Assembly: GCA_017165825.1 (NCBI GenBank)
Contig: CM029370.1
Span: 16,683,013 to 16,747,012 of the forward strand
DNA from: Hepsetus odoe
Lineage: Eukaryota > Chordata > Actinopteri > Characiformes > Hepsetidae
DNA: 64,000 nucleotides
Reading direction: 5' to 3'
In this document: one piece after another, positions 11,074-21,335 of the stretch
Position numbering within the stretch: the stretch's first letter is position 1
Layout of the letters: every line of letters starts with the position of its first letter
Made by a program: the position numbers and the translations under genes
Notes under the pieces: model-generated
The model's database searches: none
What the model was told of the DNA's origin: nothing
What the model saw: only the letters and a program-made list of their open reading frames with translations

Positions 11074-11325
11074 GAAAGTGACAACCCTTGTCATTGCGAG
11101 GTCACAGCACAGCAAGCGTGAACCACAACGAAATTGGACCTCTGCTTTTAACCCATGCACACAAACACCATGCAGCAGTGGGCAGCTATTGAAAGCACCC
11201 GGGGAGCAGTGACAGGGACGGTACCTTGCTCAGGGGTACCTCAGGGCAACCTACTTGTGAGGGAATTGAACCTACAATCTTCTGATGCGGGGCAAACTCC
11301 CTAACCACTAGGCCACTGCTGCCCC
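11074..11325 (-). mobile_element. Full-length SINE (family A) inside the L2 LINE
   Basis: Reverse orientation copy of the SINE at 9655. The plus strand starts with GAAAGTGACAACCCTTGTCA and ends with CCACTAGGCCACTGCTGCCCC, the complement of the head. The B-box region reads CAATTCCCTC/GAATTGAACC-like with one change. It separates the pre-RT segment (11326-11568) from the RT segment (below 11073) of the L2-like LINE, so it inserted after that LINE did. I could not define a certain target-site duplication. Confidence 0.9.
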
Positions 11326-11568
11326 TCATATACGGCTCATTCTAAGATTTTGGAAAGAAAGGGGAGAAGAGATACTGGTCTGTAGTTGTGCAGTCCAGAG
11401 AGGGTTTCTTTAGAGTCTTTAGAGATCCATTGAGTATTTGAGTGATGTAGGGAAGAAGACCTGAAGACATCTCTTGGAGTAGAGTCGATGGGAATGGATC
11501 AAGTTGAGAGGTTGTGGGATTGCTGGACTTCAGCAGAAGTACATCCTCCAGGGACAATGGTGAGAAGC
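11326..11568 (-). pseudogene. Pre-RT segment of the L2-like LINE
   Basis: The minus-strand frame encodes a segment with LDPFPSTLLQE, LLPYITQILN and KKPSLD, which corresponds to the linker just before the RT fingers in L2-like elements (the usual pattern is LDPIP...LL...PLLKKP...YRPVSLLPFLSK). The end of this block, FFPKS, is where the SINE at 11074-11325 interrupts it; the RT resumes on the other side of the SINE. The left limit of the LINE is the 5' truncation point next to the target-site duplication. Confidence 0.8.
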
Positions 11569-11724
11569 CACCTTAATGCAGTGTTAATTTAATTTATGAA
11601 AAGTAAAATAAAAGAAAATTGTCAACATTCTCTGACAGAATGTATATTTGTTTTTATAAACATGAAAAGATGGGACAGAATGTTAACTCATGACTGTTAG
11701 ACATTCAAAATATAAATTGTCTGA

Positions 11725-11895
11725 TGGTGGTGGTCTAGTGGTAGGATACTTGGCCATGAATCTATGAACCAAATGGTCACAGATTCAAATCCCACCTCTT
11801 GCACTACCACCATTGGGTTCCTAAACAAAACCTTTAACTCCGAGCTGCTGCAGGGTGACTGTCCCTGTATTCAGGAATTGGAATTCTGTAAATGT
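11725..11895 (+). mobile_element. tRNA-derived SINE (family B), head and partial body
   Basis: The head reads GGTGGTGGTCTAGTGGTAGG with the B-box-like GATTCAAATCC about 50 bases on, then the body TTGGGTTCCTAAACAAAACC and GGTGACTGTCCCTGTA. The same head and body are seen in reverse at 15305, 49578 and 62591. The L2-like tail is mostly lost in this copy. The 91-residue open frame on the other strand is an artefact. Confidence 0.7.
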
Positions 11896-12648
11896 ATTGT
11901 CTGTCACCATGTCTATCAACAAAAAATGCATCCCAGTGTTTGATTGGATTGGTTGAGGGGTGTGTGAAGATCATATCAGAGCTGTACAGATTCTGCAGTA
12001 AACCAACAACCAAGCAGGTGAATGGAAACTTCAGTGAGAACAGGGTTGCTTGGAAAAAATAATTTATGGATACAATGCATTTATGAGTGTAACACTTGGA
12101 TGATGGCATGATCTGGACATAAACGTGCAGCCAGGGGTCTGTGAATTGACTTTATTCAGCATACCAAACATAGACGCACCCACATATGTGATAATTACAT
12201 CAAGAATGACTGACGCTCTCATTGTGGTGACTCACTGGGGCCTTTAATCCCTTGTTCAACACACCTGATGTCCTTGATGAGAGGTGTGTCCAGTCAGAGC
12301 AGATTGCCATCTACCACGACAATGAGTGAAACATACATGTGTTATAACACATGTATTAACTTAACTGAAAGGTTAAAGATTGGAAACATTTAAAAAATAA
12401 TGAACCAAAGCTGTAGTTGTACTTTTTGTTGTTAAAACTAGGCTAAAACCATGAAGGAAGAAAAGTATATGATGAAATATAATGAAAAACTGAAAACTAA
12501 AGCATTTTTATCTAAAGACTTAAACTAAGACTAAATGTAAAATAGCTGCCCAAAATTAACACTGTCTTAATGAAGAGTAGTGAAAGTTTGAGTGGAGGAA
12601 TTAATACTAAGAGAAATGTTGAGGATGTGCTTATATAAAAAAATTTTA
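11896..12648. other. No recognisable feature
   Basis: AT-rich sequence without a recognisable gene or repeat family. Confidence 0.45.
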
Positions 12649-12807
12649 GTGAAAGTGACTATTCTTGTCATTGCGAGGTCACGGCACAGCACACCACAAC
12701 AAAACTGGACCTCTGTATTTAACCCATGCAAACCTCAGGTAAGGGGTTTGAACCCACAATCTTCCAATCCTGTGGCTATCTCCCTAACCACTAGGCCACC
12801 GCTGCCA
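12649..12807 (-). mobile_element. SINE (family A), internally deleted
   Basis: The two ends of the family A SINE are present (GAAAGTGACTATTCTTGTCA at the tail side and CTAACCACTAGGCCACCGCT at the head side). About 90 bases of the centre, including the GGTACCTTGCTCAAGG block, are missing between AACCCATGCAAACC and TCAGGTAAGG. The B-box complement GGGTTTGAACCC is intact. Confidence 0.85.
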
Positions 12808-12976
12808 CTATTTGCGTCACATTACCCTAATCGCCCCAGCAATCAAATTAACAAGCAAAATTTGGCCAACAAAAAGTCTTGGAATATTCTTAAAACCAGG
12901 CTTTTAATAACTGAATAGCCTATATGCAGTTGCTCAGGGTTTAAAAGAGTGAAATTAAGCTACAAAACAAAACAAA

Positions 12977-13187
12977 GTGAAAGTGACTATTCTTGTCATT
13001 GTGAGTACACAGCCCAGCACACATTGAACCACATAGAAATTACATCTCTGCATTTTACCCACACATCCACACACCATGCAGCAGGGGGCAGCTAGTGAAA
13101 GCACCCTGGGAGCAGTGTCGGGGCTGGTACCTTGCTCAAGGGTACCTCAGTAAGTAACTCCCTAACCACTAGGTCACCGCTGGCCCC
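12977..13187 (-). mobile_element. SINE (family A), partly deleted
   Basis: Same orientation as the copy 170 bases to its left. The tail, the central ACCTTGCTCAAGGGTACCTC block and the head TAACCACTAGGTCACCGCTG are present, but the B-box segment between them is deleted. Confidence 0.85.
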
Positions 13188-13937
13188 ATGGGTAATAGGC
13201 CAAAGATTAGCCAAAATTAATGTATATTTTGGACCTTGTAAATACTTTGTACAACTACCATAGGAATTCTTCATGTTATCCTGTTTAAACAGTTGCTAAA
13301 AGAATGCAACTACCAGGCTTTTTTTAAAAGAATGCAACTACCAGGTTTTTTTTTATTAAAAAAACAACACTACCATTAAACATTGTTTAACCAGTTTGTG
13401 AAATGAAAAGCTCACCTAGAGATGGATGTATTACTGTATATTGGGTTACAGGACATTCTCTGTCTTTTTATCAACTACTGGGCCACTAAGGCCTTCAGGA
13501 ATGTTTCTCCAATGAATCCAGTTGTTGTTACAACTGCCTATTCCAGAGATTGCATATGTGAACCTTTCACATATCTGAGAGCTTCAGCTTCTCCTTACTA
13601 ATTGCACAGACAAAGCAGCTCGGGTGTATGGGGAAGGCACTGAACACAGTGTTATCAATTGTAGTACTAAAAGCGGAATAAAATCGACCTGAGTGGCTAA
13701 TGAGTAGTGCAAGGAGAGTTGGTGAACTGGTATTGGCACTGGTTTCTTTTTGTTAAAAAAGCCTGTTAGTGTAAATGTGTGTTAGTGGGAGAGCAGGGTT
13801 AAAGCAATTTCTCTGCTGTTCTTTCTCAAATAAATGTCAGGATATTTTATTATGCAATTCCTGGCTTCCAAAGTGGAGCATGAGAAGGCCACAAGCTGCA
13901 CAAAACACAAGTATTCAAATTCTCATGGTTTTATGCC

Positions 13938-13959
13938 GCACGCACACACACACACACAC

Positions 13960-14007
<48 letters not shown>
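13938..14007. repeat. (CA)n microsatellite
   Basis: About 70 bp of CA dinucleotides with a single CCTA interruption near 13959. Confidence 0.95.
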
Positions 14008-14009
<2 letters not shown>

Positions 14010-14595
14010 AGACTTTGCCAGTGCTCATACATTCCCAAACATCGTTCTTAAGCCCTGCATGTTCCAAGGAGACATGCTGAAGCTCTTAAGCTAAATGGGT
14101 ATTAAGCCCAATTAAGACGCTCATATTTTTCTTCCCCAGTTGGGCTCTGAACCGCCACAGGAACAAAACAACAATGGCCTGTCAGACGCAACAACTCTAC
14201 GCAAGCAGCTTATGGGTTCTCGTAAACATGGAGTTCATCTACAGTGCTCATCTCTGGCACACACAATTGTTTAGATACACAAAAGAAAGCCAGAAAAAAA
14301 AACCCTAACATATTTATCAGGGGATGAGGCTGATTGACACCAGTGAAAGAGTGGGGCAGCGGCCCCCAGAATCCCTGTACTTCTGATTCCTATGGAAAGT
14401 GCCCTCAAGTGGCTACTGGAAGTACTGCACTGTAAGTTTTTATGGGCAAGAAATCCCTGCAGCAGTCCTGCTCCAGTTCAGAGGTACAATCCATCTGCAG
14501 TAGCCAAGAGAATCAGAGGAACTTGGAACTACAACATGTACGCAACTGTTCTACTAAACCTGCTGGTTAACTAGTTTTTTTGTTTGTTTGTTATG

Positions 14596-14611
14596 TTAGG
14601 GTTAGGGTTAG
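14596..14611 (+). repeat. Short telomere-like (TTAGGG)n run
   Basis: TTAGGGTTAGGGTTAG, two and two-thirds vertebrate telomere units, in ordinary sequence. It could be chance or a repair scar. Confidence 0.6.
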
Positions 14612-15304
14612 CAAGAGATAACTCATTTCGGCTAGCTTTTTAAAGGATTATTCATCAAGTAGCTAGATAAATGCTGTAATATGTTGAATAAACAGTTCAG
14701 TGTTAATATTAAGGTCTAAGTGTAGTTGACAAGGCCTGAATAAGACTTCCACAGGCCCCTGGGTGCCGATGCTCTAAGACCTTCCCTCATCTGGAGAAAC
14801 TCTCAGCATGTGTGCAGGTTATGAACATCCAATGATGTAAAAGGGGGATTAAGGTGAAATTTAGGCCACAAGTAAATCATTTCATAAAACGCATTTACCA
14901 AAATGTTGAAGAAAATAGTCCAAACAGTGAAGTTTTGAAGATGCCTAAAACTTTAACCAGCAGCATTAATTTAATAAACTTGCAGTTGGTTGCAAAGTAA
15001 AGACAACTTAACATCAAAACAAGGTAATGAGTTTGTTTCCTAGTTAATGAGTCAACACCTAGTTACCATCTTTGTTAGACTTATTGAGAATTATTTATAA
15101 ATCTAGACCATCCGCAAAATACCATAAGTAATTAACAGTCCTTTAATTAAGGCGAGATGAACAGAAGTTCTCCAGACCTCCAGAAACCCAAGCTTACTAC
15201 AAAAATCAGATGCACATGAAGTATACTTTGGCAATAATGTCTGCCTGAAACTAAGTTGTTCTAACATAACAGTAAATGTCTTGAGTTTATTTAAAATTCT
15301 TCTT

Positions 15305-15477
15305 CGGTATTTCACTCTTATCCAGAGTAACTTACATATCTTAACTACAGGGACAGTCTCCCTGGAGCAACTTGGGGTTAAGGGTTTCATTCAGGAACCC
15401 AACAGTGCTGGAGGTGGGATTAGAACCTGCTATCTCTTCATCTGATGACAAGTATCCTACCACTAGACCACCACCAC
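15305..15477 (-). mobile_element. SINE (family B)
   Basis: Reverse orientation. On the plus strand it starts with an L2-like tail remnant (CTCTTATCCAGAGTAACTTA), then GACAGTCTCCCTGGAGCAAC, GGGTTAAGGG, the B-box complement GGGATTAGAACC and the head complement CCTACCACTAGACCACCACC. The order matches the copy at 62591-62796. Confidence 0.8.
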
Positions 15478-15856
15478 TCTTAAAGTAGCTCTACCAGCAT
15501 AGCACCATTAGTTTGAGCTCATTGAGCTCATCTGAGCACTTCCTGAAACATCAGCATTATTGTGCAAATAGCTAGTCTCATTCTAAAAGCAATACCACTC
15601 GGAAACCTCTGAAGTTCACAAATGTTTGTGGCATGATTGCTTTCAGGTTTTTTGCTGCCAGCAAAGCTCACAGCCTCCCTCTCCTTTTCCAGTTTACTGT
15701 TGTAAATATAACACTGAGCATGGGAAGGGCATTCAGGAACAATAGATTCATCCAGACAGTTAAATATAGTTGGAGGAAAGTATGTGGACATCCGTATGAG
15801 TATGTGTGCAATTGTGAAAAGTGGTGCATGTCGAGGAAATAAGGTGACAAATAAAG

Positions 15857-16055
15857 CTACAAGTCCCTCTCTTGGCTTGCAAGTGGTTGGTGGAAACTGT
15901 GGGAGGAGTCCAGCATCCTCTTCCTCACTCCTCTTTCTCTGTGTTTTGGCACGGTACTCTTCCTGGCGTCTCGGCATTCCCAGATCCTCCTCACTGCTGA
16001 AATGAAAAATGTCACGTTTTCTGTTTTCCATCCTGCCAGTGAGGGGATCTCTCAT
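15857..16055 (-). other. Coding-like stretch, possible exon, unidentified
   Basis: The minus-strand frame from 16055 encodes a charged, low-complexity-free segment rich in Glu, Arg and Lys (residues 1-65 of a 175-residue open frame). Within it, 15996-15929 looks like a 68-nt internal exon. It is preceded by a pyrimidine-rich TTTTTCATTTCAG acceptor and followed by GTGAGG, a good donor. The peptide across it includes EEDLGMPRRQEEYRAKTQRK. I do not recognise the protein. The downstream part of the frame (below about 15850) looks like repeat-derived sequence. It may equally be chance, since a 175-codon open frame in 64 kb of sequence is unremarkable. Confidence 0.2.
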
Positions 16056-16426
16056 CTACCCTTAAATTAGTTGGTAAACATCCCTGACTTTGTGTGGGAA
16101 AGTGCAGAAGTAGGTAAAAGAAGATTAAACCATATTTAAGCAATGTTGCAAGCTGAAAACATGAATTTTCATAGAAACATTTTTCAGAGTACTGTCAATA
16201 TATGTCTCTTCAGACGGAGTCTTTAGTGGAAAACAAGTCCGTGATCAGAACTTTGCTCCCACATCAGCCGTGGCAAAAGTTCAGGTTTTTTACTTGAGTA
16301 ATTATAAAAGATTGAAACAATTTTGGTAGAATTAAAATTACTGATTCAGTTTCTTTACACTGTAAAAGTAAAAAGTAAAAGTAAATATGTATTGTAAAAG
16401 TAAAAATTAGGTTTTGAGAGAAATGT

Positions 16427-16664
16427 GGGGCAGCGGTGGCCTAGTGTTTAGGGAACGGCCCCAGGATATGAAGGTCATGGGTTTGAATCCCAGTATAGCA
16501 GGGGGCCCTGTGGTACCCTTGAGCAAGGTACCGTCCCCATCACTGTTCCCCAGGTGCTTTCAATAGCTGCCCCCTATGGTGTGTATAGGTGAAAAGCAGA
16601 GGTTAAGTTTTGTTTTGGTTCACTGTGTGTTTCACAATGACAAAAATGGTCACTTTCACTTTTT
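16427..16664 (+). mobile_element. SINE (family A)
   Basis: Head GGGGCAGCGGTGGCCTAGTG, B box GGTTTGAATCC, body GGTACCCTTGAGCAAGGTAC and tail ending ATGGTCACTTTCACTTTT are all present, with small deletions in the tail. A nearly full-length, moderately diverged copy. Confidence 0.9.
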
Positions 16665-17179
16665 TCACTTGACATTTCAACTGCTTTTGCTCAGAACTAA
16701 CTTACCATTATGCAATATTGATATCAGTTAAAGACGATTGAACCATCCAATCTTCAAATAAAAACAATGTACAGAAAATGATTGACATTCCTTTTGCTGG
16801 TTATCTTTTATCTAGTTCTCCCTGTCACTGACATCACATTTAATAGAAGTTCTTTTATATGAGTCTCCCTTTTTTGTCCCTTTTTTTTTTGTTTCATCTT
16901 GTTATGTCTTTGACATTGTTTATGTCATTTGTTCTGCTTGGTCTGAACCAGTGAATGGACCATTGTCATTTTTGATTGTTATTGTCCATTTAGTGGAAAA
17001 CAGACGTTTTTATTATGGGATATTTAGGAAATCTAAACAATGTGTGACCTCAAAATTGAAAACTAAATGGATTCATTCAATAAAGGTAGAAGTAGCTATC
17101 AAGTAAGCCTCTCAAGTGTTAAGTAACTGCAGTAGAATGTTTCTGTACACACAAAACCAAGACTGTGTAATGGAATTTG

Positions 17180-17242
<63 letters not shown>

Positions 17243-18536
17243 TGAATAATAAAATGAATAGGAGGGATTTACCCAGGTAAATGTCAAGAAATATGTTTGA
17301 CAAGAAATATGGTCCAAACGGGTCAGAGTATATCTCTCTGCAGAGCAATTTTGTAATTCATCGTAGTTCTTTGGCCACTCTTTGACCCTGATTTTGGCTC
17401 TCAATTCACAGCATGTCCTCACAGGCACTTTCACACACTTCATCATCCCTTTGGCTCGTATGTTCACATTTTCTTCACACGCCCTTTGCCAGACAACTGG
17501 GCAGATGTGCCATGAGCTGTGCCTTGTCTTTGTATTCGGAGCAATTTAGAAGCATTTTTGGCATTTGTTTGACACAGAAAGTGTATGCAGTAAAGCTTCG
17601 CACATTTTGGTTCACGAAGACCAGTTATTTTTTGAATGTGTTCCACTGAAAAATAATGTGTGTAATGTAAACTGCCCAGTTATGGTAAACTTATGCATAT
17701 AAATATGGAAACCTGCAGTGAAATGATAAGAAGGGAAATCTGTTGTTAAAAACCCTACCAGGGAGAGAAATCTTTAGGGGCCCTGATTTAGAAATGATAC
17801 AAGGCATGTTAAACTAAATTTAATTTCACCTGTTCTAAATCTAAGTGCAAACAATTTTTAAAACAGGGCCACAGCTAGTGCATGTGCTGTGTTTCTTAAA
17901 GCTCAAAAGAAAACTTTTGAATAGGTTTTAGATGAGATATGTTTTCAGACATTTTCTTGTATCTTGCTTCAAAAGACTTGTCACAGCTTGAGACTATTTA
18001 TAAAACCGTGCTTCCCATCGGACAGATTAAATCTATGCTACCAGTAAGTAGCATGCCATGTGCAGAAAGCCATTCAAAATGAAACTCACAAAAGCTTAGC
18101 ATACAAAATATATCAGACTGACCTCTGAGCTGCACCCAAATAAGCAAGTAGCCTAAAGCTGCAATCTCTTTCATGGTATAGGACAGATCTACGCGTGATA
18201 GTGTTTTTGGTACAATAAAGTAATCCTATTCATTTAATAAAGCAATCTATACTTAACACTTCTTGTCACGACTTATCATATAATTCCACAGACAGTCCTA
18301 TCAGCATTTATAAACCGAAGCGTAAGCATGCTTGTACAAAAATCCACATGGCTGTTTGGTTCCCTAAATCATCTTCAATATGGATGTTATTAAAATGTAC
18401 TAGTATTTCTTGAGTAGTGTGCATTTACTTCAACAAACAAATGCAAGTATTTTGCACATTTTTACTGCACATTTAATTAATTTCAGGTTGAAGCCAAACC
18501 CCTTTTCAGTTTGAAATATGAAAACTAATATCTAGG
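16665..18536. other. Plain sequence with a GT repeat
   Basis: No gene or transposon recognised. It contains the (GT)n array at 17182-17239. Confidence 0.45.
17182..17239. repeat. (GT)n microsatellite
   Basis: About 58 bp of uninterrupted GT dinucleotides. Confidence 0.95.
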
Positions 18537-18800
18537 TGTTGTGGTGATGGTGTCATGTTCTGGACATCATTGCTGAGCCGAGAGATCATTACTGAACGTA
18601 AAGCTTTTAATAACATAACTGTGCACAGAAACTCAAAACACAGATAAACTTGCATGACACGTACAGATTAACAAAGACTGATGCTCTGCTCTCGCTTAAT
18701 GGGGATTTTAAAGCCAACCCCAAATGAAGCACACCTGTCAGCCCAATGCCTAACAGGTCTGCTCTCCCAAGAGCTGAGCAGAGCGCCATCTAGTGTGACA
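18537..18800 (-). repeat. 3' LTR-like repeat
   Basis: On the minus strand it begins TGTCACACTAGATGGCG right after the G-rich tract 18801-18814 and ends CACCACAACA. The segment GCTCAGCAATGATGTCC corresponds to GCTCTGCAATGATGTCC in the other LTR. The U3-like parts do not align, so the two ends may come from different subfamilies or a recombination. Confidence 0.55.
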
Positions 18801-19271
18801 GAATCCCCCCAAAAGGTGCCACTCCTGGGGCCCCGAACCCTGCCCCACCCGGAGCAGAGTCCTAGAGGGGAGAACGTTAAAAACACACAAACAAAATCCA
18901 ATTGGTCCCTTGCAGGAACAAAGTATGCCCTGCTTTCACCATGGTCCTCCAGATGGGTGTTTGGATGCAGTCCCCAAAGCCCCGTCATTTTCTCCCGACG
19001 GGCTGGTTCTGGATACATCCCAAGATCCCGACCATCTCCTCCAGCAGGCGTGAACACAAGCAAAAAGGGACATCGTCCTGCTTTACGAGCTTGGGCATAG
19101 TCATTCTTCTCCTACTCCTCACTGAGCATCGATCTTGACTCCCAGGTTCCTCGTCTTCTCTGACAGAGGTTCACATGGGTTTTTACGCCCTGCTTTTCTC
19201 CAGCAAGCTTATGCAGGAGTCCCTCCTCACTGAGTGGACTGGAACGCGTTCACCTGTGGCTTTCCCAACCT

Positions 19272-19612
19272 GGCGTAATCACTCACGCTAAAACCCCGCT
19301 TTCCCTGGTCAACGTAAGTGACAACGCAGTAAGTCTGCCTTTCCAGGTTAACCTGAACGGCCACACCAAAACCCCGTCCGCATAAGTCAATATAGGTAAC
19401 CGTGCGGAGGTCCTTATCCACCCAGGCTGACACAACAGGCTACGCCAAAGCTTCGTCCAACCGGGCTGACGTGAGTGACAGTGCCAGCGCCCCGCCAACC
19501 CAGGCTGACGTGGAGGGCAATGCCGGGTCTCCGGCTACCTGGGCTAGCATGGGTGACAGCCCCGACGTCTCGCCTACCTGGGTTGCCACTAGCGACATCA
19601 CAGTCTCGCCCT
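19272..19612 (-). repeat. 39-bp minisatellite (about 9 units), second type
   Basis: Units beginning GGYTGACGTG-like recur about every 39 bp (for example at 19307, 19346, 19425, 19464, 19503, 19542 and 19581 approximately). The motif GTGAGTGACARYGCC lies in the middle of each. The unit is unrelated in sequence to the one at 20724-20998 but has the same length. In the minus strand it encodes 13-residue units such as RRDVGAVTHASPG. Confidence 0.8.
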
Positions 19613-20260
19613 GGTGAGGATTCCCTCAGGAATAAACTCCGCAGCCTCCTCTTTGTGGTGCACATGGCAGATGTCCTGAATGACCCTTCCTCGTCTGCTG
19701 CAAAACCAGTCGACTTTGTAGCTCCACCTCTCGAACTCATGCTGAAGTCAATTCTGCAGTTTCGGTCGGTCTTTCCTCCTCTCGGCTCACGATGTCCATT
19801 GGTGGTCGGTCTTTCTGTTTCCATGGTTTCAATCTCCCTCTGGCAAAGAGACAAGAGTCCTTTGGTCTCTTCAAGTTGATAAAAGCAGATTGGTGACCTT
19901 TCCCTCGTGTTTCAGCCTTTCGTTTGTGGCCAAGGTGCTTGCCTGTATCGCTGAGGCATATCTTTCAGCTGTTGGTTGAGCCATGTCAGTAAATCCTTCT
20001 ATTGATCTGAATGTTCATGCAGCTGATCTGTTCATCTCTTTGTTGGAAGTCCATGAGAAGTGCACTGTGCTTCACATTGGCCTGTCTGAGCTTTTCTGAT
20101 TCAGCCCTTAGGTTCTCCTGGGTACTATTCAAGCTTTCAGTTAACTAAATGATCTGTTCATCCTGGTCTTTACAGTCCTTTTCATATTCTAGATACCCAG
20201 CCTGTTTTTCCTAAAGTTCCTTATTGACTTCAGCCAATTTTTCCTGAATGGGAACGTACC

Positions 20261-20974
20261 TCAGACTGGTTTCTTTTCCTGCTGCTGGTGAGTCATGGCT
20301 TGGAGAGAGACATTTTCATTTTCCAATCTCTGGCACTTCGCCTCCATTGCATGCAACGCATGCCTCAAATCAGCATTCTTAATTTCCTTGGCTTGAATTC
20401 TGGTAAAAATATCCTTGATGTGGTTTATACTTGCTTCAACCTCTAATGCGGTCTCCTGAAGCTTCTCAGCAAGAACATGTTTGGCCTGTCTTTCTTCCTC
20501 TAGAACAGGCAGCCACTTTTTCTCAGTTTCCTGAAGCGTTTGTTCCAGTCTTTGAACTTGAAACCACAGGCCACTGATTATTCCATCTGTAACACTAACC
20601 TGGAGCTGCTCCATCTCTGCCTTCTTCCTTGCAGACGGGTTAGTGGTACTGGGTTTGGGGGTCGACTCCTTGATGCTCCTTTCCATCTGTGCAGGGCCTT
20701 CTTGGTTGAACTCCCTCGTTGAATGGCGTAGGGGGTCTTTTCTGCCAACTTCCTGCTTTCCGTGGCGCGGGGGGCCTTCTTTGCCGATGTCCCACTTTCC
20801 GTGATGCGGGTGGCCTTCTTTGCCGATGTCCCGCGTTGAATGGCGCGGGGGGCATTTTTCCACCATCTTCCCACGTTGAATGACGCAGAGGGCATTTTTC
20901 GCCGACTTCCCACATTGAATTACGCAAGGGGGCATACACTGCCAACGTACCACTTTAAATGATGCAGGGGGCAT
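20261..20974 (-). CDS. Coiled-coil protein of the LTR-flanked element
   Basis: A 237-residue open frame on the minus strand. Residues 1-95 are a run of 13-residue units of the form GKEGPPRHGKWDI, encoded by the 39-bp minisatellite at 20724-20998. Residues about 110-237 are rich in Glu, Gln, Leu and Lys with heptad spacing (for example QRLEQTLQETEKKW and ALHAMEAKCQRLENENVSLQ), so a coiled coil is expected. No zinc knuckle, protease, RT or integrase motif is visible. The coiled-coil pattern continues, with stops, to about 19900. It sits where gag would be in an LTR element, so a structural or gag-replacing role is inferred. The start is uncertain because the frame enters from the repeat; the true N terminus may lie in 20955-21209. 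Confidence 0.45.
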   Translation of the reverse strand: MPPASFKVVRWQCMPPCVIQCGKSAKNALCVIQRGKMVEKCPPRHSTRDIGKEGHPHHGKWDIGKEGPPRHGKQEVGRKDPLRHSTREFNQEGPAQMERSIKESTPKPSTTNPSARKKAEMEQLQVSVTDGIISGLWFQVQRLEQTLQETEKKWLPVLEEERQAKHVLAEKLQETALEVEASINHIKDIFTRIQAKEIKNADLRHALHAMEAKCQRLENENVSLQAMTHQQQEKKPV

Positions 20975-20998
20975 TCTCCGCCATCCTCCCGCTTTCCC
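20724..20998 (-). repeat. 39-bp minisatellite (7 units) in the coiled-coil ORF
   Basis: Seven units start at 20724, 20763, 20802, 20841, 20881, 20920 and 20960, spaced 39 or 40 bp. Each begins TGRCGCRGGGGGC-like and ends with GTTGAA or CTTTCCG. At 39 bp the unit equals 13 codons, and all three minus-strand frames stay open over most of the array. Confidence 0.85.
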
Positions 20999-21209
20999 GA
21001 GCGGGAGCAGGCATGGGAAAACACATGTGGCTTAGTACATCCAGGCACCGCTGTGTCTTTGAGACTATGGAGGCCAGCCTCTGAAGAAGAAACTCATACC
21101 AGTCCGTGCTTAGCTCGGGCCCAAAGCTGTTTACGAGTGGGCTATCCGACGTCAGCCATCTCAAACGTTGCTCGAGCTCCCTGGCTGTGGCCGCCAGCAT
21201 CCATTTCAC
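20955..21209 (-). CDS. N-terminal gag-like ORF of the LTR-flanked element
   Basis: An 84-residue open frame upstream of the coiled-coil ORF on the minus strand, starting about 130 bases after the first LTR-like repeat. It contains AATARELEQRLRWLTSDSPL and ELSTDWYEFLLQRLASI, an alpha-helical looking domain followed by a PAPAR-rich linker. It leads into the 13-residue repeats in another frame, so a single-base change may have split one longer gag-like protein. No recognised domain. Confidence in the ORF being part of the element is higher than in its function. Confidence 0.4.
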   Translation of the reverse strand: MKWMLAATARELEQRLRWLTSDSPLVNSFGPELSTDWYEFLLQRLASIVSKTQRCLDVLSHMCFPMPAPARESGRMAENAPCII

Positions 21210-21335
21210 CCACTCCTCACCCTCCAGTCACTCACGGAGGTCCGTGAATGAATGCATGCCAACACCCTCGTTTCCCAGGTTTTTATTAGCTGCTACGTCT
21301 CCTCGACAGTGGCTGCCATCATTTCTGCTCATTTC

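Larger units (their letters stand above)
7735..11577 (-). mobile_element. L2-like LINE, 5'-truncated, interrupted by younger insertions
   Basis: The outer frame of a nested block. CACCTTAAT occurs at 7735-7743 and again at 11569-11577 and is read as the target-site duplication. On the minus strand the element starts near 11568 in the region before the RT domain, continues through the RT core (10536-10889) and C-terminal part (to about 10019), is interrupted, resumes at 8131 and ends at 7744 with a tail reading GCTAAATGCTGCAAATGTAA. That tail is the typical fish L2-type 3' end. Insertions into it are a SINE at 11074-11325 and a CR1/Rex1-like LINE at 8139-10011. The element is 5'-truncated and has several stops and frameshifts. 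Confidence 0.85.
13188..15304. other. Mostly plain sequence with a CA repeat
   Basis: No gene seen. It contains the (CA)n array at 13938-14007 and the short telomere-like run at 14596-14611. A 17-base segment around AAAGAATGCAACTACCAGG is repeated at about 13300 and 13327. Confidence 0.45.

Noticed and set aside
18681..19879. Several overlapping plus- and minus-strand frames over 100 codons
   Set aside because: The region is GC-rich and lies within the LTR-flanked element. Frames on both strands overlap, and the 39-bp repeat keeps frames open, so none is singled out as a host gene.
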